DNA of 64,000 bases, taken from Diaphorobacter ruginosibacter. GTDB taxonomy: Bacteria; Pseudomonadota; Gammaproteobacteria; Burkholderiales; Burkholderiaceae_C. Of the stretch, positions 8,608-17,711 are shown one piece after another. The stretch spans positions 2,108,001 to 2,172,000 of the forward strand of contig NZ_CP060714.1 of assembly GCF_014395975.1 (NCBI RefSeq), in the 5' to 3' direction. Position numbers and translations under genes: made by a program. The notes beneath the pieces were generated by a model, which saw only the letters and a program-made list of their open reading frames with translations, did no database searches and was not told the DNA's origin. Each line of letters opens with the position of its first letter. Position 1 is the first letter of the stretch.

Positions 8608-9534
8608 ATGCACAACTCCCATGATCCGCGCGTGCTTCCCATGCGCGACGGCATCAATCCCAGCTGCGTGGTGCTGCCTTCGAGCGGCGGCGGCAGCCTC
8701 GTTGATTTCCTGGCCGAGCGTCTTCCTGCTGTCTCGCGGGAGGACTGGCTGCGCCGCATCCATCTCGGCGAGGTGGTGGACGAGTTCGGCGTGGCCGCTA
8801 CGCCCGAGCGCGCATTCGAGCCCGGCATACGTTTCTACTACTACCGTGAACTCGAGCAGGAAGCCGAGATTCCCTTTGCCGCGCAGATCCTGTTTCAGGA
8901 CGAGCACCTGCTGGTCGCCGACAAGCCGCACTTCCTGCCCGTGGTGCCTACAGGACGCTTCCTGCAGCACACGCTGCTCGTGCGCATGAAGCGCGAGACG
9001 GGGCTGCGCGAACTGTCTCCCATCCATCGCATCGACCGCGACACAGCGGGGCTGGTGCTGTTCTCGACGCAGCGCGAGACGCGTGGTGCGTATCAAGCCT
9101 TGTTTCGCGACCGCTCCGTGTTCAAGGAGTATGAGGCCGTGGCGCCGTTCCGCTCCGATCTGCTGTTTCCACGCGAGCATGTCAGCCGCATGCAGGAATG
9201 CCCGGAGCAATTCTTCCGCATGCAGGAAGTGCCCGGCGAGCCCAACAGCCACACGCACATGGAAATCATCGAGCAGCAGGGAGGATTGGCGCGCTACCGG
9301 CTCAAGCCGGTGACGGGCAAGCGCCACCAGCTGCGCGTGCACATGAACGCGCTGGGCCTGCCGCTGATGGGAGATGGCTTCTATCCGGTCGTGAACGATC
9401 CTGCGGAAGGCGATTGGTCCAATCCGTTGCAACTGCTGGCCAGGCGGCTCGAATTCACCGACCCGGTCACGGGCGCAACACGGCGCTTTGAGAGCCAGCG
9501 CCGGTTGCGGGACCTGGAGAGCCTTTTGCTCTGA
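8608..9534 (+). CDS. RluA-family 23S rRNA/tRNA pseudouridine synthase
   Basis: The 308-residue product isomerises uridine to pseudouridine in structured RNA. The catalytic motif HRIDRDTAGLVLFS (consensus HRLDxxTSG) carries the catalytic Asp. The downstream motifs KEYEAVAP and TGKRHQLRVHMNALGLPLMGD are typical of the family. The N-terminal 80 residues include a degenerate S4-like stretch (SLVDFLAERLPAVSREDWLRRI). Which RNA position it modifies cannot be told from sequence alone. Confidence 0.88.
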   Translation: MHNSHDPRVLPMRDGINPSCVVLPSSGGGSLVDFLAERLPAVSREDWLRRIHLGEVVDEFGVAATPERAFEPGIRFYYYRELEQEAEIPFAAQILFQDEHLLVADKPHFLPVVPTGRFLQHTLLVRMKRETGLRELSPIHRIDRDTAGLVLFSTQRETRGAYQALFRDRSVFKEYEAVAPFRSDLLFPREHVSRMQECPEQFFRMQEVPGEPNSHTHMEIIEQQGGLARYRLKPVTGKRHQLRVHMNALGLPLMGDGFYPVVNDPAEGDWSNPLQLLARRLEFTDPVTGATRRFESQRRLRDLESLLL

Positions 9535-9566
9535 GCGCTCTGAGCCGGCTGCCTTCGAGCGTTTCT

Positions 9567-12500
9567 TCAAGCCCTGCGGCGCAGGGTGCGCACGCCACCC
9601 AGGGCCAGCACCAGCAGGGAAAGCATCCACAGGCCGATGGCGTTCAGCGTCGGCACCGCCGTCACTTCGCCCGTGGATGGCGCATCCTTGTTGATCGCCA
9701 CGCCGCCCGGATCCTTGATCACCGAGTTGGCCCGCAGGTCGTGGTCGCCCAGTCCGCCGTCGGTCACACTGAATGTGACGGTGTTGCCTGAGATCACTGC
9801 ACCCTTGAGCTGATACCAGTGCGCGGCGGGATTGTCGGCTGTCTTGCCGTACTTCCAATACTGCGCGCCACTCGGGAACGTGATCGGATAGGTCAGCGTG
9901 ATCGTCACGGGCGTGCCCTTGGGACCATTGATGGCGGTGAAGCCGAACAGGCCTGCGGGGAACGTCAGGTTCGATGGCGGGGTTTCGCCGGACAGCGGGA
10001 AGAATCCGGTCACTTCCCAGCCCGATGCGTTCTGCGGACCGAAGGTCCAGCCATCGCCGGAGATCTGCGCGCTCACGGCGCCTTCCTTGATGCTGCCGGT
10101 GACCGTGGCCGATGTGCCCGCGGGCAGCTTCACCTCCACGCTCGCATCCTTTTCAGCGGCGGCGAAGTCGCCATTGCCCGGCTGGCTGGCGGTCACCGTG
10201 CAGGTGCCCGCCGTGTAGAACTTGAGCGTGGAGCCCTCCACCTCGCAGACGCGGGTTGTCTTACTGGCGAAGGTATTCACGGTCAGTCCGGTCGCATCGG
10301 TGGTGGCGCTCAGCGCCATGTCGGGGGCGATCAGCGTGACGCTGGCGGAGGGCAGCGTGAAGGTGATTTCCTGCGGTGCCTTGCCGACGCTGATGGTTAC
10401 GCTGTTGGTGCTGGTGGCTTCATCGTAGCCACCGGATGCCGCATTCTTGGCGTTGATCGTGCAGGAGCCGATGGCGATACCCTGGACCGCACCGGTCGCG
10501 CTATCGAGCGAGCAGGCATTGCCGCCGGAGAGCAGCGTGTAGGTATACGCAATCACTCCACTGCCGCCGGTAGCCGTCACCTGGGCGGTACCGTTGAGTG
10601 CGATGCTCGTGCGATCCGCACTGACCTTGATCGGATCCTGCGGCTTGTTCGCCACATTGATGGTGACGGGAGCGCTCGACGCCTCGTCAAAGCCGGTGGA
10701 CGCCGGATTGCTGGCCTTGATGGAGCAGGCCCCGACCGCGATGGCCGTGACCACGCCCGATTGAGGATCGACCGAGCAGATACCTGTGGCGGAGGTAACC
10801 GCATAGCTGAAACTCTTCGCGCCGCTGCCGCCGCCTGCGGTCACCTTGGCTGTTTCCCCGGGCGCGATCGAAGTCTTGTCGGCAGTGAGCGTGATCGTTT
10901 CCTGCGCCTTGTTCGCCACCGTGATGATGACGCTGTCCACGCTGGTCGCGGCATCGAAGCCGAGAGAAGCGGGATTGGTGGCGTTGACCTCGCAGATTCC
11001 TACGGCTTTGGGCGTCACCAGGCCACTGCCAGTATCAAGCGAGCAGAAGGAATCGCCGGAGATGAGTGCATAGACAAAGGCCTTGATGCCGCTGCCGCCC
11101 GATGCAGTGACCGTTGCAGTCTCGGAAACCGGCTGGATCGTGGTGCGATCGACGCTGACGGTGATGGGGGCTTGTGGCGCGTTGCTGAAGTTCACCGTCA
11201 CCGGGGCTGCCTGCGCGTCCTGGTAGTTGGCGTTACCTGGCATGGTGGCGATGACCGTACAAGAAACGGTCTGCATGCTTGAAAGCACGTTACCTGCAAG
11301 CGCACAGGCTGCGTCCGAGCCGGGGGCCAGACTGTAGACAACGGTGGACTGGGTCGTACCGCCCTGGGTTGTGAAGGTCACGCCCTGGCCCGGTTGCACA
11401 CTGGTGGCCGAGGGGGCCAGCACCAAGGGGGCTTGCTCTGCCTGGCCGATCACGACCTTCAGGGTACCGCTCGTCGCCTCATAGCGGTCATTGGCGGCCT
11501 GTGTGGCCACCACGTCGCAATCGCCGACGCCGGTGGCGGTCAACTGCGTGCCTTGAACCGTACAGGCACCCGTTGCGGAGTAGGTCACGACACCATCGCT
11601 AGCGTTGGGCGCTGCCGACAACGTCACGGTCTGGCCGTAGACCATGGCCGCCGAGCTGATGTCCAGACTGAGCGGCGGGAGCCCGAGCTTGGTGATCTCA
11701 ATCGTCTTGCTGGCGGTGGCGCTGGCGTAGTTGCCATCACCAGCCTCCGTGGCGATGACCTTGCAGCTACCGGCCTTCAAGGCGCTCACGGTGAGTCCGT
11801 TGATCGTGCAGACATCCTGCGTTGCGGCATCCACCGCGAAAGTTTCCGGTCCTGAAGACAGCGCGTTGGTGGTGCTCAGTGTGCTCGTGGCACCAAACGT
11901 GATGCTGGGCGGAGTGGCGATGACGGCAAAGCCAGGCTGTGCGGCCTTGATGGTCGTGATGACGATGCGCGTCTCGGCGGGGTTGTAGTTGCTGTTGCCG
12001 GGGTCGGTCACCAGCACCGTGCACGAGCCTCCGGCCTGTTTGGCTGTGACCTGTCCGGTTGTGAGCGTGCAATAGGTGCTCGCCGTGGTGTCGGCCGGAT
12101 CCAGCTGATAGGTCGTATTAGCGGCATTCACGCCGTTTTGCGGCGCAATCAGGGTCTGGGCGTTGTAGGGCAGCGGATTGGTTCCGGTCACCGCAGCAAA
12201 GTCGAGCTGATCACCCTTCAGGTTGGTGAGTTCAATGTTCTTGGTTGCGGAGCCCGCGCTGACCGCGATCGTGTAAGGGCCACCGGCATATCCATTGGCC
12301 GTCAGCCCACCGAGTACGGCGTAGCCGTCGGCATCGGTGGTGATGGTGGTCGTTCTGCTCGGGGTGTTGACGTTGGCCGTGGCGGTGGTCGGGCCGGTCT
12401 TGAAGCTCACGACCAGCCGTGGAATCGGTTGCCCCAATTTATCCAGCGCCCGGACCTTCACGTCCGCGAAATCCTTGTAGATCTGCACGCTTTGCTGATT

Positions 12501-14681
12501 GCCTTCGGTGATCTCGAACGTGCTCGGTGGACCATAGGAGTCGATGCGCCGCACCTCTCCGGTTTGCTGAGCCCAAGCGCTGTTGTTGGACGAACCGCCG
12601 GCATAGAGCACGGTGCGGCCCTGCGGTGCCGAGACGGAGCCGATGTCGACGATATCGGCCGACAGCGCGGAGAAGGCGTCCTGGTTGCTGGAGCCGAACA
12701 GGCCCCAGTAGTCCAGCGCGTTGTCAGCAGTCTTGAAGCGCGCGAGCAGCGCATCCTGGCTGCCGATACCGTTGTTCTGTTCCAGACCGCCTTGTGAGCC
12801 GGACGGAGAGGCAGTTGTCAGGTTGGTCACCCTGCCGCTGGCGCTTCCGAGCACGTAGTAGCTGCCGTCGTTCACCGGAAGCACGGCCGAGAGGCTGTCG
12901 TAGCCTGCGCCACCCAGGTATTGGGCGAACTTCACGGTGTTCAGGTCGTTGGAAAGGCGCACGATGAAGCCATCCATGTCGCCAGCCGGAGCGCCCGCGC
13001 CCATGGGACTGGGAAAGCCTCCAGCATTGGTTTCACCGACCACCAGCACATCGCCATTGTCAAGCTGCTTGACACCCAGGGCGCGGTCAGAAGTCACCGC
13101 GTTGGGGTTGGATGCGCCGCTCAGCAGGGTGAAGCCACCGTAGCCGGAGCCGTCCGGCAGAATGCGTGCGACGAAACCGTCCATCATGTCGCCGTTGGCG
13201 TCGCCGTCCACGGGGCGAGCCGATGGCGTTCGGTTGAAGCCGGTGGGCGCATTGGGAATACCGCCCGATGTGGTGTTGGTCTCCCCCGCGACGACGATGC
13301 CGGTGCTGGTCACCGAGATGGCATTTCCCATCGCGATATCACCATCGCTGTTGAGCGTGCGCAGGAAGTTGAAGCCTTGCCCATCCGCCCGCACACTGGC
13401 GATGAAGGCGTTCTTGCTGCCGGCGGCACTGCTGGGCGGGTTGGTCGACGTGCCCAGAAGCGCGGGAGTGCACGACTGCGCGGACGGGCAGGCCGCGTGT
13501 ACAAAGCCTGTGACGTACAGCTGGCCTGAAGAATCCACGGCGATGGCATTGGCCTGATCGTCGCCCGTGCCGCCGAACATGCCGGACCAGACCCGTGCTC
13601 CATTCGCGGGATTGATCTTGGCGGCGTAGGCATCCTTGTCGGTCGTTCCCTTGCTCGTGCGCCACTGGGTATCTACGGAGGACCCCAATGTGATGAAATC
13701 GGTGGACTCGGTTGAGCCCGCGATATAGACGTTGCCCTGTGCGTCCAGGGCCAGCGCGTTGCAGGTGTCGATACCGGTGGCACCGCCATACTGGTACACG
13801 CTTGTTGTGCCTGAATCGGGAACCATGGCCACAAAAGCGTCTTTGCCCTGGGTTGTTCCGCACACCCAGGTTTTCTTGTTGGCCGAGTCGCGCACCACGG
13901 CGTTCACGGCGTCTCCCGAACCGCCAGCGAAGGCACCCGTGGGGTAATTCCATGCCGGGTCGATGACCAGGGGCAGGGCGCGGTCGAAGGCGCCCAGTTT
14001 GAAACCAACGCGCCAGGTGTTTGCATCGATCTGCGTGACCGCGTACTCGGCAGTCACACTCACGCGCTGCTGGCCCTTGATTTGAAAGGCGATGGGAGCG
14101 GCATCGCGAAAGCTGGTGCCATTCACACTCCAGTGGATCGCGCCATCCCCATCCACGCTCATGGCATCGGCGCCGCCAATGCGCAGGGCCACCGTGCCTG
14201 CATCGGCACCGGCGGCGAGCTCGAACTGGTATTTCAGGCCGTCGCGGGCGCTCTTGAACACCGTGTCCACCCCCGGCCAGACGTTCTGGTAGCGCAGTTC
14301 GGAAAAAGTGCCGCGATCCAGGCTCCAGGTGCTTTGGGGGCCGACGAAGGAGCTGAAACGGGTGGTTCCAGGCTGCTGCCCCACGGGGGGGACGGCCGCG
14401 CCAGCGTCAAAGGCATAGCTGAGACCCGCATGCACGCCGATGCTCTTGGTGAGGCCGCCGCCCGCCTTGGCCGCGCGCTCGATCTTCGCGCCCGAGGCAT
14501 CGAAGCGGATATCGCCGCCGCTCGCCTTCACCACGTAGAGCGGCTGGGCCGGGGTGGTGGAGAAGTCGATGAATCGGCTGTCGCGATCCGTGAGGTCACG
14601 CTGCACCAGCGGCTCGCTTTGCGCGGATGCCAGCGATGCGCCCGTCAGCAGGGTGGCGGCAAGAAGGGTGTGGTGGAGCAT
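9567..14681 (-). CDS. Giant secreted repeat protein: DUF7948, SBBP repeats, Ig-like repeats, IPTL-CTERM
   Basis: The 1704-residue product has a signal peptide (cleavage near ASAQS) and then a DUF7948-like N-terminal domain (to about 240). SBBP-type propeller repeats follow (about 240-740; GNVYIAGSTES, GQLYVTGFVHA). An invasin-like Ig domain lies at about 760-860 and MBG-like repeats at about 870-1130. Three near-identical repeats of about 95 residues come next (about 1215-1500), each starting near T(I/V)xxSxDxTSI and holding two Cys. A choice-of-anchor-U-like domain ends in TDGGLGDHDLRAN and DPGG. The C-terminus is AVPTLNAIGLWMLSLLVLAL then RTLRRRA, matching IPTL-CTERM sorting tails recognised by exosortase H. 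It is probably exported and surface-anchored. It lies downstream of three tail-collar genes on the same strand. Confidence 0.88.
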   Translation of the reverse strand: MLHHTLLAATLLTGASLASAQSEPLVQRDLTDRDSRFIDFSTTPAQPLYVVKASGGDIRFDASGAKIERAAKAGGGLTKSIGVHAGLSYAFDAGAAVPPVGQQPGTTRFSSFVGPQSTWSLDRGTFSELRYQNVWPGVDTVFKSARDGLKYQFELAAGADAGTVALRIGGADAMSVDGDGAIHWSVNGTSFRDAAPIAFQIKGQQRVSVTAEYAVTQIDANTWRVGFKLGAFDRALPLVIDPAWNYPTGAFAGGSGDAVNAVVRDSANKKTWVCGTTQGKDAFVAMVPDSGTTSVYQYGGATGIDTCNALALDAQGNVYIAGSTESTDFITLGSSVDTQWRTSKGTTDKDAYAAKINPANGARVWSGMFGGTGDDQANAIAVDSSGQLYVTGFVHAACPSAQSCTPALLGTSTNPPSSAAGSKNAFIASVRADGQGFNFLRTLNSDGDIAMGNAISVTSTGIVVAGETNTTSGGIPNAPTGFNRTPSARPVDGDANGDMMDGFVARILPDGSGYGGFTLLSGASNPNAVTSDRALGVKQLDNGDVLVVGETNAGGFPSPMGAGAPAGDMDGFIVRLSNDLNTVKFAQYLGGAGYDSLSAVLPVNDGSYYVLGSASGRVTNLTTASPSGSQGGLEQNNGIGSQDALLARFKTADNALDYWGLFGSSNQDAFSALSADIVDIGSVSAPQGRTVLYAGGSSNNSAWAQQTGEVRRIDSYGPPSTFEITEGNQQSVQIYKDFADVKVRALDKLGQPIPRLVVSFKTGPTTATANVNTPSRTTTITTDADGYAVLGGLTANGYAGGPYTIAVSAGSATKNIELTNLKGDQLDFAAVTGTNPLPYNAQTLIAPQNGVNAANTTYQLDPADTTASTYCTLTTGQVTAKQAGGSCTVLVTDPGNSNYNPAETRIVITTIKAAQPGFAVIATPPSITFGATSTLSTTNALSSGPETFAVDAATQDVCTINGLTVSALKAGSCKVIATEAGDGNYASATASKTIEITKLGLPPLSLDISSAAMVYGQTVTLSAAPNASDGVVTYSATGACTVQGTQLTATGVGDCDVVATQAANDRYEATSGTLKVVIGQAEQAPLVLAPSATSVQPGQGVTFTTQGGTTQSTVVYSLAPGSDAACALAGNVLSSMQTVSCTVIATMPGNANYQDAQAAPVTVNFSNAPQAPITVSVDRTTIQPVSETATVTASGGSGIKAFVYALISGDSFCSLDTGSGLVTPKAVGICEVNATNPASLGFDAATSVDSVIITVANKAQETITLTADKTSIAPGETAKVTAGGGSGAKSFSYAVTSATGICSVDPQSGVVTAIAVGACSIKASNPASTGFDEASSAPVTINVANKPQDPIKVSADRTSIALNGTAQVTATGGSGVIAYTYTLLSGGNACSLDSATGAVQGIAIGSCTINAKNAASGGYDEATSTNSVTISVGKAPQEITFTLPSASVTLIAPDMALSATTDATGLTVNTFASKTTRVCEVEGSTLKFYTAGTCTVTASQPGNGDFAAAEKDASVEVKLPAGTSATVTGSIKEGAVSAQISGDGWTFGPQNASGWEVTGFFPLSGETPPSNLTFPAGLFGFTAINGPKGTPVTITLTYPITFPSGAQYWKYGKTADNPAAHWYQLKGAVISGNTVTFSVTDGGLGDHDLRANSVIKDPGGVAINKDAPSTGEVTAVPTLNAIGLWMLSLLVLALGGVRTLRRRA

Positions 14682-14728
14682 GATGTCGGGTCGTGGGGGC
14701 GTGGGGCTTTGGCGTCGTCGGATTCGGA

Positions 14729-15259
14729 TCAGCCTCGTGGAGGAAAGACGCCTTGCAACGCAATGCAGAAGTTCAAGGCCAGATAGGGGGGCATGTTGTT
14801 ATGGGGCATGCTCCCTCCGGCCATACCCAATTGGGTTGGCGCCATCTGCATCAAGTTGGCAGCCTGTGATGTGAAGGCGCGCGTAGGCGCTACGCCAATG
14901 GCGACGCTGGCTGATGGGCTTGCCATGTTCACGGAGGCATCGGCCGCGTTGGCGGGGTGGAGGCTGTGCGTGTGCGGCGGAATCTCGCTGGTGAGCAGGG
15001 TCACTGTCTCAGAGCCGCTCATTTCGCCCAGATAGCGCTCTGACAGCCCTTGCCCCAGGCCGGGGTGCATTGGCATATGGCCTTGCAGGTCGGGGAGTGC
15101 GAATGTGCTCTTTCCGTCACCGCCATAGGTCGTTCCCAGAATCGAAAACAATGCGGTGTTCTGCGAGAGGGGCAACAATTGCCCCTGGCAGAACGCCCAG
15201 CCAGTGGGCGCGAAATTGAACGCGAATATTCGGATTTCGCCAACAAATGGATCGGCCAT
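14729..15259 (-). CDS. Tail-collar domain protein (microcystin-dependent-protein-like), copy 1
   Basis: The 176-residue product has the family signature MADPFVGEIRIFAFNFAPTG, WAFCQGQLLPLSQNTALFSI and FALPDLQGHMPMHPG, plus a C-terminal PHNNMPPYLALNFCIALQG. The ATG at 15259 fits the family start better than upstream codons. These short proteins share the collar domain of phage tail fibres but often occur outside prophages; their function is unsettled. It is last of three tandem copies and lies 4 bases after copy 2, so it is probably co-transcribed. There are no capsid, terminase or lysis genes nearby. Confidence 0.87.
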   Translation of the reverse strand: MADPFVGEIRIFAFNFAPTGWAFCQGQLLPLSQNTALFSILGTTYGGDGKSTFALPDLQGHMPMHPGLGQGLSERYLGEMSGSETVTLLTSEIPPHTHSLHPANAADASVNMASPSASVAIGVAPTRAFTSQAANLMQMAPTQLGMAGGSMPHNNMPPYLALNFCIALQGVFPPRG

Positions 15260-15263
15260 GATC

Positions 15264-15761
15264 TCAGTTCGGTGAAGGAAAGATGCCCACAAGGGCGATG
15301 ATGAAATTCAGGGCCAGATACGGCGGCATGTTGTTGTGCGGCTGTGCTGTGCCAAACGCGTTCGTCACGCTGGCCGGCGCAAGCGATGCATCCGGACCAG
15401 GCGCGTAAGCTCCGTGCGAGGCCGCCGGTAGATTGCCGGATGGGGAGCTGCGGTTGCCCGTGTTCGCGGAGGCCGTGACCATATGGGTGTGCTCCGGCAA
15501 TTCCTGGAGCCTGATCGTGTGGCTCTCGCTACCACCTTGTTGGCCGATGACATAGGGCCCGCCGAAAGACAGCGGCATGCGCCCGCGCAGATCCGGCAGG
15601 GCGAAAGTGACCCTGCCGTCACCACCGAAGTTGGTTCCCAGCAACGAGAACAGTCCCTGGTTCTGGTTGATGGGCAGGAACTGCCCGTTGCAAAGCGCCC
15701 AGCCTTTCGGGGCGAACTCGAAGGACGCGATGCGGATTTCGCCAAGGAATGGTTCAGCCAT
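15264..15761 (-). CDS. Tail-collar domain protein (microcystin-dependent-protein-like), copy 2
   Basis: The 165-residue homologue of its neighbours starts at MAEPFLGEIRIASFEFAPKG. It has WALCNGQFLPINQNQGLFSL, FALPDLRGRMPLSFGG and C-terminal PHNNMPPYLALNFIIALVG. Its ATG overlaps the stop of the upstream copy (ATGA-type overlap at 15759-15761), showing translational coupling. The frame is open upstream of the start, but that part is the shadow of copy 3. Confidence 0.87.
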   Translation of the reverse strand: MAEPFLGEIRIASFEFAPKGWALCNGQFLPINQNQGLFSLLGTNFGGDGRVTFALPDLRGRMPLSFGGPYVIGQQGGSESHTIRLQELPEHTHMVTASANTGNRSSPSGNLPAASHGAYAPGPDASLAPASVTNAFGTAQPHNNMPPYLALNFIIALVGIFPSPN

Positions 15762-16281
15762 CAGGATTGACTCGGAAAAACGCCGAACAGCGAGATGATG
15801 AAATTCACGCAGAGGTACGGCGGAAGGTTGTCGTGCGGTTGCGCGCCTCCCGTGGCGGCAACCATGGTGGAAGGAAAGTTCCCCGTGGGAGCGTTGGTGT
15901 TCGCGAAGACCTTGTGATCGCGATGCGTGGCGAACACCGCATTGTGGGGCGATGCAATGGTTCCCGGGGTACTGGCTGCCATCAGCGCGTGGGTGTGTAC
16001 AGGAACCTGGGTGCTGCTCAAGGTGACTGATTCCACCCCGGCCTTTTCTCCTAGCTGGTAGGTCTGTCCGCCTGGTCCGGTGCCTTTGTGCACCGGAATG
16101 CGGCCTTGCAGATCCGGAAGCCCGAAGGTGGTTTGACCATCCCCTCCATAGGTGGTGCCGATCAACTGAAACAGCGTCTCGTTCTCGGAGATGGCCAGAA
16201 GCTGCCCTTGACAGAACTCCCACCCCGCAGGGGGAAGTTGCCCGCAAAGATTCTTATCTCTCCAACGTATGGTTGGCCCAT
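15761..16281 (-). pseudogene. Tail-collar domain protein, copy 3, frameshifted
   Basis: Read from ATG 16281 the product begins MGQPYVGEIRIFAGNFP, the normal family start, then leaves frame. From about 16229 down, a frame shifted by one base encodes the expected AGWEFCQGQLLAISENETLF and continues through GTTYGGDGQTTFGLPDLQGR to the end at 15761. The break sits in a run of five G on the plus strand (16230-16234); six would restore the frame (NFPPAGWEF). The intact part from 16165 could only be made by internal initiation. The base loss may be real, a slippage variant or an assembly error. Confidence 0.8.
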
Positions 16282-16379
16282 GTTGCCCCCGTGCAGCCCG
16301 TGATAGGAAATGTTTTAAATTGTTTGCAGTTTAGTTGATTTGATGCAGAATGTGCATGCGTTTTTTCTCTTTTTGAATC

Positions 16380-16778
16380 ATGCATTCCTCTCATCGCCGA
16401 AGCTTCATGAAATGTGCGGGACTGCTGCCGGCGGCAGCAGTCGCACCAGGTGCGGTGCTTGCCGTGAGTGCGGGTGAGGAGAAGGCCGCTATGTCAACGC
16501 AGTTGACCAGAAGGGATTTCCAATCGCTTCTGGATCAGCAGTTCAGCGTTGTGGCGGAGGGCGCAGCGCGCCGGCTGCGTCTGTTGGCGCTGAGCGATGT
16601 TCCGCACTGCCGGGATCCGAATCTCTCGTTCACCGCGACGTTTGAGGTGGAGGGTGATCGGGGCGTTGCGCAAGCCGTGTGGCAACTTACCCATCCTGAG
16701 CTGGGAGCACATGCCGTCTTCCTGAGCCCCAATGATGGTGAGGGCCGTCTGGTGGAGGCCGTCTTCAATCGCGGCTAG
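16380..16778 (+). CDS. DUF6916-like protein with Tat-type signal
   Basis: The 132-residue product has an N-terminus HRRSFMKCAGLLPAAAV, a twin-arginine-like signal. The remainder (LTRRDFQSLLDQQFSVV ... GAHAVFLSPNDGEGRLVEAV) fits the DUF6916 pattern found beside tail-collar proteins. An internal ATG at 16491 (MSTQLTRRDF) has a strong GAGGAGAAGG site and matches how non-exported relatives start, so the true start is uncertain. The gene is divergent from tail-collar copy 3 with a 98-base AT-rich gap. Confidence 0.65.
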   Translation: MHSSHRRSFMKCAGLLPAAAVAPGAVLAVSAGEEKAAMSTQLTRRDFQSLLDQQFSVVAEGAARRLRLLALSDVPHCRDPNLSFTATFEVEGDRGVAQAVWQLTHPELGAHAVFLSPNDGEGRLVEAVFNRG

Positions 16779-16821
16779 AGCGATGAAGGCGATGAGAGCG
16801 GCGTGATGCTCTGATCGCTTG

Positions 16822-17322
16822 TTATTGCGGTGGACGCCGCATTTCCAGATACACGCCGCTACGCTCCAAGGGTATGAAGCCGAAGCGCTCATACAGCAGC
16901 CGGGCCGGATTGTCGGGCTCTACGTGCAGGCCGACGGTGCGTCCGCTCGCATCCGCCAGAGTAGTGAGCCACGCCAGCAGCGTCTTGCCATGCCCCCGCC
17001 CGCGCGCCTGGGCGATGAGTGAGAATTCCATCAAGCGCAGCATGTCGGGCGCATCGCTGACATAGATGCGCCCCAGGCGTTCGCCGGAATCCTCGATCAC
17101 GAAGAAGCGCGCGTGCGGGTAGTGGGCGCGATAGTGCCGGTCCTGCAACGTGAACTGCGAATCGCAGAAGGCGGCAATGGCTTCCTCCGGCCATTGGGTC
17201 TGGGCCAGTTCCGCCTGCCGCACGCTGCGGTAGAGCGTGCGAAGAAAGGCATCGTCCTCGGGCATGGCAGCGCGCAGCAGCAGATTCCCAACGCAAAGTC
17301 GCGGTGCGATGTCAGAGCGCAT
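16822..17322 (-). CDS. GNAT family N-acetyltransferase
   Basis: The 166-residue product has the GNAT acetyl-CoA loop at SLIAQARGRGHGKTLLAWLT, then NPARLLYERFGFIPLERSGV, the usual motif B region. The chosen ATG (MRSDIAPRL) overlaps the end of the upstream DUF6916-like gene by 11 bases, so the two are coupled. The substrate is unknown. The grouping with tail-collar and DUF6916 genes suggests that it acts on that system's proteins or ligands (inference). Confidence 0.82.
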   Translation of the reverse strand: MRSDIAPRLCVGNLLLRAAMPEDDAFLRTLYRSVRQAELAQTQWPEEAIAAFCDSQFTLQDRHYRAHYPHARFFVIEDSGERLGRIYVSDAPDMLRLMEFSLIAQARGRGHGKTLLAWLTTLADASGRTVGLHVEPDNPARLLYERFGFIPLERSGVYLEMRRPPQ

Positions 17323-17662
17323 GGCTGATGCAGGCCTCGTATTCAATGCCTTGCGCCGTGCGTGCAATGGGGCCGATGAACAAGGCGAAGTCCCCCTGCG
17401 CGGCATGGCGCGCGCGGTAGGTCTGCTGGGCTAGCAGCAGGGCGGCCGGGCCCAGCAGGCGTACGCTGAACTGGCACATTCCACGGGTCTCTGTGGCCGG
17501 AGTGGGGGTGAGTAGCTGAAGCTCCACACTCTGCGTGTGGCCCTGCGCATCCGCATAGAAGAAGACAAGGGTGCTATCGGCCATTTCGGCGGCCAGCTGA
17601 TGCGTGAGTGTTCGCGACCAAAGCGCATCATCGATCAGGTGGGTGGCTTCGGCGGTGGACAT
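17312..17662 (-). CDS. DUF6916-like protein, cytoplasmic form
   Basis: The 116-residue product from ATG 17662 has no signal peptide. CQFSVRLLGPAALLLAQQTY followed by GDFALFIGPIARTAQGIEYE gives the DUF6916 shape (strand, L-x-Q-x-x-Y, then a G-x-F-x-L-F-I-x-P strand). It overlaps the acetyltransferase gene downstream. The frame is open upstream to 17803, but that stretch lies against the MocR gene end and has no ribosome site. Confidence 0.65.
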   Translation of the reverse strand: MSTAEATHLIDDALWSRTLTHQLAAEMADSTLVFFYADAQGHTQSVELQLLTPTPATETRGMCQFSVRLLGPAALLLAQQTYRARHAAQGDFALFIGPIARTAQGIEYEACISHAL

Positions 17663-17711
17663 GAATCGTGTTTCCTGCGGTAGGGGGCAACGGTAGCGCG
17701 AAGGGCAAATT

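Noticed and set aside
9819..11282. 487-codon open frame on the plus strand
   Set aside because: It is the shadow of the Ig-repeat part of the giant IPTL-CTERM gene; repeats in the real gene produce the apparent repeats here.
14729..16281. Prophage remnant
   Set aside because: The tail-collar genes are the only phage-like element. No integrase, terminase, capsid, lysis genes or att-like repeats are nearby, and the family is common outside phages.
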